The notes beneath the pieces were generated by a model, which searched no databases, was not told the origin of the DNA, and saw nothing but the letters and a program-made list of their open reading frames with translations. Positions 59,901 through 64,000 of a stretch of DNA of 64,000 nt are shown piece after piece (position 1 is the stretch's first letter; each line of letters opens with the position of its first letter). The stretch comes from Tetrahymena thermophila SB210. Taxonomy: Eukaryota; Ciliophora; Oligohymenophorea; Hymenostomatida; Tetrahymenidae. The position numbers were made by a program, and so were the translations under genes. The stretch covers positions 868,001-932,000 of the forward strand of contig NW_002476534.1 of NCBI RefSeq assembly GCF_000189635.1. Direction: 5' to 3'.

Positions 59901-61196
59901 CTCTTCAGTAGGTTTAATATCAAGAGAAATTAATTGTATTGGTAGCTCTTCATCATCTGAAGGTTAAATGTCTTAGCCTTCATATTCTGGATTATTTTCT
60001 TCTTATCTTTAAGCTTCTTACTTTTATAAGTTTTAAGCTTCTACGTCAATATTATCTTCTTCATCTAGTAATAAATCATCATCATCAATGTCTTCCTCTT
60101 TCTATTCTTAATTTTCATTATCCTCATCATTTTCATCTAATTTAACCTCTTCTTCATCGTTTCCTTAATCCTCTTGTTATTCTTTTTGCAAAGATTTTGA
60201 TCTATCAAAATGTTAGAAATTGATAATTTCATCATACTACTTGAGGAATTTTTCATACAATTCATTAGAAAAAAGTATGTTATATTAATCTTATAAATTG
60301 CACAAGACTATTTTATTCATAGCCTTTTAGCTGTTAGGAAGTGAATAGCAAAGCTAAGATGTAGAAATCTTTTTTGGAGAAACTCTGAATAAATTTTAAA
60401 TAATTATTTCTACTTAGAAAGTAATTCCTACAAAAGGAATAATTTCTTCAATAACTTCACTGTTAAATTTTTAGAGGACTTCTTCAATAATCTACTTTTT
60501 TGATTAATCGAAGGCTTAAGAATTATTTGTATCTTTCAAGAGACCATGGTATGTTTCTAGCACTAAGTGTTTAGTGAATACTATTGCTGCAAAGTCTATT
60601 ATAGGCTATGAATTGAATTGCTTAATTAAATTTTCTAAGTCTAATTCTTCATTGTTGAATATTTTAATAATTAATTCAAAAACAAAAGATACTAAGAAAC
60701 TTCTCACAAGGTCAATTTGGCTTTTATTTTTTTTACTTTTGATTTTATTGTGAATAAAGTTCATATTCTAGACATTTAGAATCCTTTGAATAAATTTAAT
60801 CAATTAATTTGCATTTTTATCATAGAACAAATTAAGTAGATAAGCTAAAAGGAAAGATCTAAAAAATGAATTACCATCGCATCTTACAACAACATGGAAA
60901 GGGTAATTTTTTCCTACTTTTTCATAAGCGACTCTCATATTGCCTACAGCAAAATACTTATGTGCATAGAGGTCTAATTTTGATATAGTGTGAACTGATT
61001 TCAGCTTTAGATTTAAATTTTTGTTGAACTTTTCAATATCTTCTTAGTAATGGATTGTATATTTCTCTACTAAACTAAGAGCTTCATCTAATTGTTGGAG
61101 AAATTCCTCATCATTACTAAAATGTAATTTAAAAGCATCGTCTGACACTCTTTCTAAACTTTTAGGTTTTAGAACTACTTTTTATTCAGAATCCAT
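56934..61196 (-). CDS. Otubain-like pseudoenzyme with long charged helix and Cys tail
   Basis: Intron-free frame of 1420 residues, ATG at 61196, TGA at 56934-56936. Residues about 60-320 follow the otubain (peptidase C65) layout. VVVRCDGNSFFRSFLLAYL matches the family's RGDGNCFYRAFxFxYLE, but the catalytic Cys is Ser (residue 110). Near the end IVLCNLQDQYNILFSNELYE matches the family's HYxIL block with the catalytic His replaced by Gln (residue 304, codon TAA). Deubiquitinase activity is therefore unlikely. Residues about 330-425 are very acidic. Residues about 430-1150 are 19-residue repeats (KRLAEEKAEQERLAKEAEE) with i/i+4 Glu-Lys/Arg spacing, as in stable single alpha-helices. The last 270 residues are polar and end in CCEWLRKYCCCCCPCWC plus an acidic tip, a possible acylation or metal-binding cluster. 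The OTU assignment is from motifs only. Confidence 0.7.
57745..59905 (-). repeat. 57-bp coding repeat array (19-residue units)
   Basis: Tandem units of 57 bp on the minus strand encode KRLAEEKAEQERLAKEAEE with small changes; some units carry an extra 18 bp (RLAEEK). Roughly 35 units are present. Inner units are almost identical at the DNA level while the edges (57745-57900 and 59860-59905) are more diverged, a pattern expected from repeated unequal exchange. The period is not a heptad, arguing for an isolated charged helix over a classical coiled coil. Confidence 0.85.
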
Positions 61197-62729
61197 TCTA
61201 ACTTATTGATATTCAAATATTTTTTTATTAAATTTTTTATTATTTTGTTGAGTTAGATATATTTTTTGGAAATTTCAATATAATTTTTCGTTTCGCTATT
61301 TTTTTTATTATAATTTTTTTCTCTTAAATTTTTAAATAATTTAAATATAGTTATAATAAATAGATAATTATTAACAAAAAATATGTAAGATATCTAAAAC
61401 CATTTTGATTGTATGATCTTCATTACTATTTATTCAGTATTACTTATTATTGGATAGTCCTATAGATTTAATTTCTATTGCTCCAATATATAATAAATAT
61501 ATTCGACCCTAACCTTTTTACATACTGATTATTATCTAAATAACTCATATTTTAGTAGTGTTAAAATGTCTGATGACGTTTTTAAATTGCCCATTTACCT
61601 AATAATTTTTATGTTAATTTATTTTTAATTAAAATAAAAAATATTTTACTTGTTTTTTGATAAATTTTTTTAAAAAAACTTAACTAATTTAAAATTCAAT
61701 TTAAAATAGCAATTCTAACTATTTTAATTTTTTTTTTTTGGATTGATTTGCATATTATGTTATCTAAATTTCTATAATAATGTATAAATTAAATGATAAG
61801 TTATTCCAAATAATTTAAAAATGCGGAAAATTGATTTTATAATTACTGGTTTGATCTAACTTATAATTTTACAGATTGTCAGTACTTTTTAGCTTTAATA
61901 TTTTACTATCTTGAATGTGCTTAATATAAAAATTTTACTGATGTAAAACTAAAGATAAATTCACTTTTTGTCAAATCAAACCAGTATTAATTTTTAGAAA
62001 GAAAAATAATCTAAAATTTATTACTTTTAGTAAAAATTATCTGAATGAATATATATTTATTCATTCTTTTACTTTACATTTTAAAATAAATGAAGTTTGT
62101 TTTTTAATAAGTAATGAATGTAAATATTTTAAATTTTCTATAAAAAAAAATTAACAAAATTGTTTTAAATTCTTTATAATAATCCATAAATTTTATATTT
62201 TTAAATGATAAATATAATAAATAAGATAAATTATGTATAATAATTTTTAAATTCATTTTAAAATGTCAAAATAATTTTTTTAATTTTCTCATAACTTAAT
62301 AAATAATTTTAATAATATATAATTTTAAATATGGTTCAAGAATTTAAGAAATTTTTTGCAAAAGAAGTTATAATAAAATTTGGCTAGCATACTTGTGCTC
62401 ATAAGAAAAACTAATACCATTCTAATTTCTTTCCTAATTAAAATTACTTAAGAAAGCAAAATACTAAAAAATAAGCTGTATTTTTTCTAATTTTATTCAT
62501 TAAGATAAGTTTATATGATTTACTATTGATATAAAAGTAAATTATTCTTTGTAAAGTACACATATATAGCCATTTAAAAAAAATATTTTATTAAATTATA
62601 AACTAATAAGATTAATATTTAATTACAAATAAGTATACTATTTAATTTTTAAAATAGTTAGATATATTAATAAATATATTGGCAAATTTCAATAAAATCA
62701 AATAATATAATCTTCAGTTTGATTTTGAA
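61197..62729. other. Intergenic region with inverted-repeat element
   Basis: AT-rich DNA upstream of the otubain-like gene. It contains the 152-bp inverted-repeat element at 61841-61992. An ATG-led open stretch from 62331 lacks clear coding character. Confidence 0.5.
61841..61992. repeat. Small element bounded by inverted repeats
   Basis: The left end reads AATTACTGGTTTGAT and the right end ATCAAACCAGTATTAATT. ACTGGTTTGAT is a perfect 11-bp inverted match and the outer AATT also pairs after a 3-bp insertion. The interior (about 120 bp) has a weaker internal dyad (TTTTACAG and CTGATGTAAAAC). It has no coding capacity. Size and ends recall a miniature inverted-repeat element or a short hairpin RNA locus; no clear target-site duplication beyond A/T sequence is visible. 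Confidence 0.5.
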
Positions 62730-64000
62730 ATGGATTTACCGATTTTTAGATTTTTCTATTTAGTTATTAAATATTGCTATTTATAAGTTTACATTAATTA
62801 ATTTCTTAGGGATCAGCTCCATTTATGTATTGGTCATATAATATCAGTTTAAATTTATGTTTTTCATTTTATTCTTAGTTTTAGTGGAATACTTTATTTG
62901 AATTACCTTCTGATTCACAGCTTTCAAATAAAATTGGAGAAAACTTTTCGATTGTATCATTTTCAGTATTTTTAGATATAGACTATATTTATTCTAAATC
63001 AGTGATTTATATATCACATAAAGCTTTCTACTGTATATTTTCATCATACTATTTTATTATTTTCAATTTAACTTAACGAATCATACAATTGTTGTTATCA
63101 AAAATGCAAACTTTTATTTTTTTATTACATTTTCTGGAAGGCACTGTTCCATAAAGAGTAATTAATTATTTTTCTATTTTAACTTTTAACCAAGATAGTA
63201 GTTATTAATTTTGGTGTGAAAAAATGGGTTAATAGTCCAATTTAAGTAACTTCTTTAGACACAATAATTTAGAATTGTTAGATTTGACATAAGCCTATAC
63301 TTTTTGAATTTAGTGTTCTTAAAGATGAATACTCTCTCCACTATTGGGATATAGTGAACTGTTTGTCGGATTTGCTATTCCAATAGCGTCTGAGATGATG
63401 TTATCTAAAATTAAGGATATATTTATTCCCAATTCATTAAAAATAGTTTACTAGTTTAGTTCATAGAAATTAATTAAAATATTTTTTTTCATGCTTTTTA
63501 GTAAAATATTAATAATTTTCATTAAATTTTATGTTTTTATTTAAATTTAAGGGATTATTTCTTCTTTCTGATTATGATTCTACTTCAAGACTGGATAAGA
63601 TTCTGAAACAAATTAAGTCCACTAGTTTGAAGACTTTTTATTACATATTTATGCTATTAACTTTATGAATTAGTAAACAATAAATGAACGTTTGTCTAAT
63701 TTTAGAATTTATTTAAAAAGAAGCCCAGATAAACAATTATATAGAATGCTCCCAGAATCATTTAACTCATTTTATAGTTATTTTGGATAAATTACCTTAC
63801 CCTATTAATTAATAGGTTGATTAGAAGTAAGTAAATCTTTAATAAAAGCTTTAGCATCTATTTCTTAGTTATTTGTGATATAATTTTTAAAGTTTTAATA
63901 GTTTATTTCTCTGATAAGAAAATTTTTTGAGTTTAAAACTCTTACTGTTCTCTTAATTATTGATTGAGCTTAGATATACTATTTTTTCAAAGGGAAAATA
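62730..64000 (+). pseudogene. Decaying gene of unknown family, runs off the window
   Basis: Coding-like segments appear in order on the plus strand but are broken. A possible ATG exon (62730-62786) joins in phase to 62810-63307 (start GSAPFMYWSYNISLNL, end QAYTF). In the same frame, TGA codons occur at 63305 and 63326, yet coding character resumes at once (ILSPLLGYSELFVGFAIPIA, then SEMMLSKIKDIFIP). A GTTTAC...AAG intron would join this to GLFLLSDYDSTSRLDKILKQ at 63552. That frame stops near 63670 while a shifted frame continues with INERLSNFRIYLKRSPDKQL and later LIKALASIS, interrupted by two more TGA. At least four stops and one frameshift point to a pseudogene. Unrecognised introns or TGA readthrough are alternatives. 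Family not recognised; the middle part is hydrophobic. Confidence 0.4.

Noticed and set aside
57745..59905. Regular repeats reminiscent of a CRISPR array or satellite
   Set aside because: Units are contiguous with no unique spacers and encode an uninterrupted protein reading frame.
62331..62530. ATG-led open stretch (MVQEFKKFFAKEVIIKFG...)
   Set aside because: It has only weak coding character and no continuation or splice partner that I could support.
1..64000. tRNA, rRNA and riboswitch genes
   Set aside because: No stretch showed the GC content, B-box-like TTCRANNC motif in a cloverleaf, or conserved rRNA segments needed to support a call.

Overview
The window looks like macronuclear DNA of an oligohymenophorean ciliate, most likely a Tetrahymena. 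It is extremely AT-rich, and its genes are readable only with the ciliate nuclear code, in which TAA and TAG encode glutamine and TGA is the only stop. Many genes carry short AT-rich GT-AG introns. I rebuilt exon chains by hand. Where I give exon lists, phases close exactly onto one terminal TGA and conserved family motifs run across the junctions. I found no tRNA, rRNA, CRISPR array or intact transposon.

Layout. 1-872: 3' end of an UNC-93-like membrane protein (+). 3214-7511: two tandem equilibrative nucleoside transporter genes (+). 8433-10241: unknown four-pass membrane protein with a Cys-containing ectodomain (+). 10970-14113: Gln-rich protein with a degenerate FCP1/NIF-like fold (-). 15668-24532: three co-directional minus-strand genes, namely an ankyrin protein, CFAP161 (microtubule inner protein) carrying an extra EF-hand module, and CFAP100 (inner-arm dynein regulator). 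25935-27813: mitochondrial Fe-S factor IBA57 (+), convergent with ESCRT-II VPS36 (27981-29909, -). 31792-33516: unknown membrane protein (+). 34362-36672: PX-BAR sorting nexin (+). 37478-38468: RWDD1/Gir2-like protein (+). 38887-39567: orphan 226-residue ORF (-). A 4-kb gene-poor stretch follows. 43661-46849: Q/N/S-rich coiled-coil protein (+). 47507-56357: giant Cys-repeat surface protein (+). 56934-61196: otubain-like pseudoenzyme with a very long charged helix and a Cys-cluster tail (-). 62730-64000: coding-like sequence broken by TGA codons and a frameshift, probably a decaying gene.

The genes do not form one pathway. Themes are cilia (CFAP161, CFAP100), endosomal sorting (VPS36, the sorting nexin), transport (UNC-93-like, two ENTs) and surface proteins. 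The most unusual items are the otubain-like protein, in which both the Cys and His catalytic positions are replaced (Ser and Gln) and which is fused to about 700 residues of 19-residue charged repeats, the CFAP161 fusion to a calcyphosine-like module, and a very recent 438-bp in-frame duplication in the surface protein.
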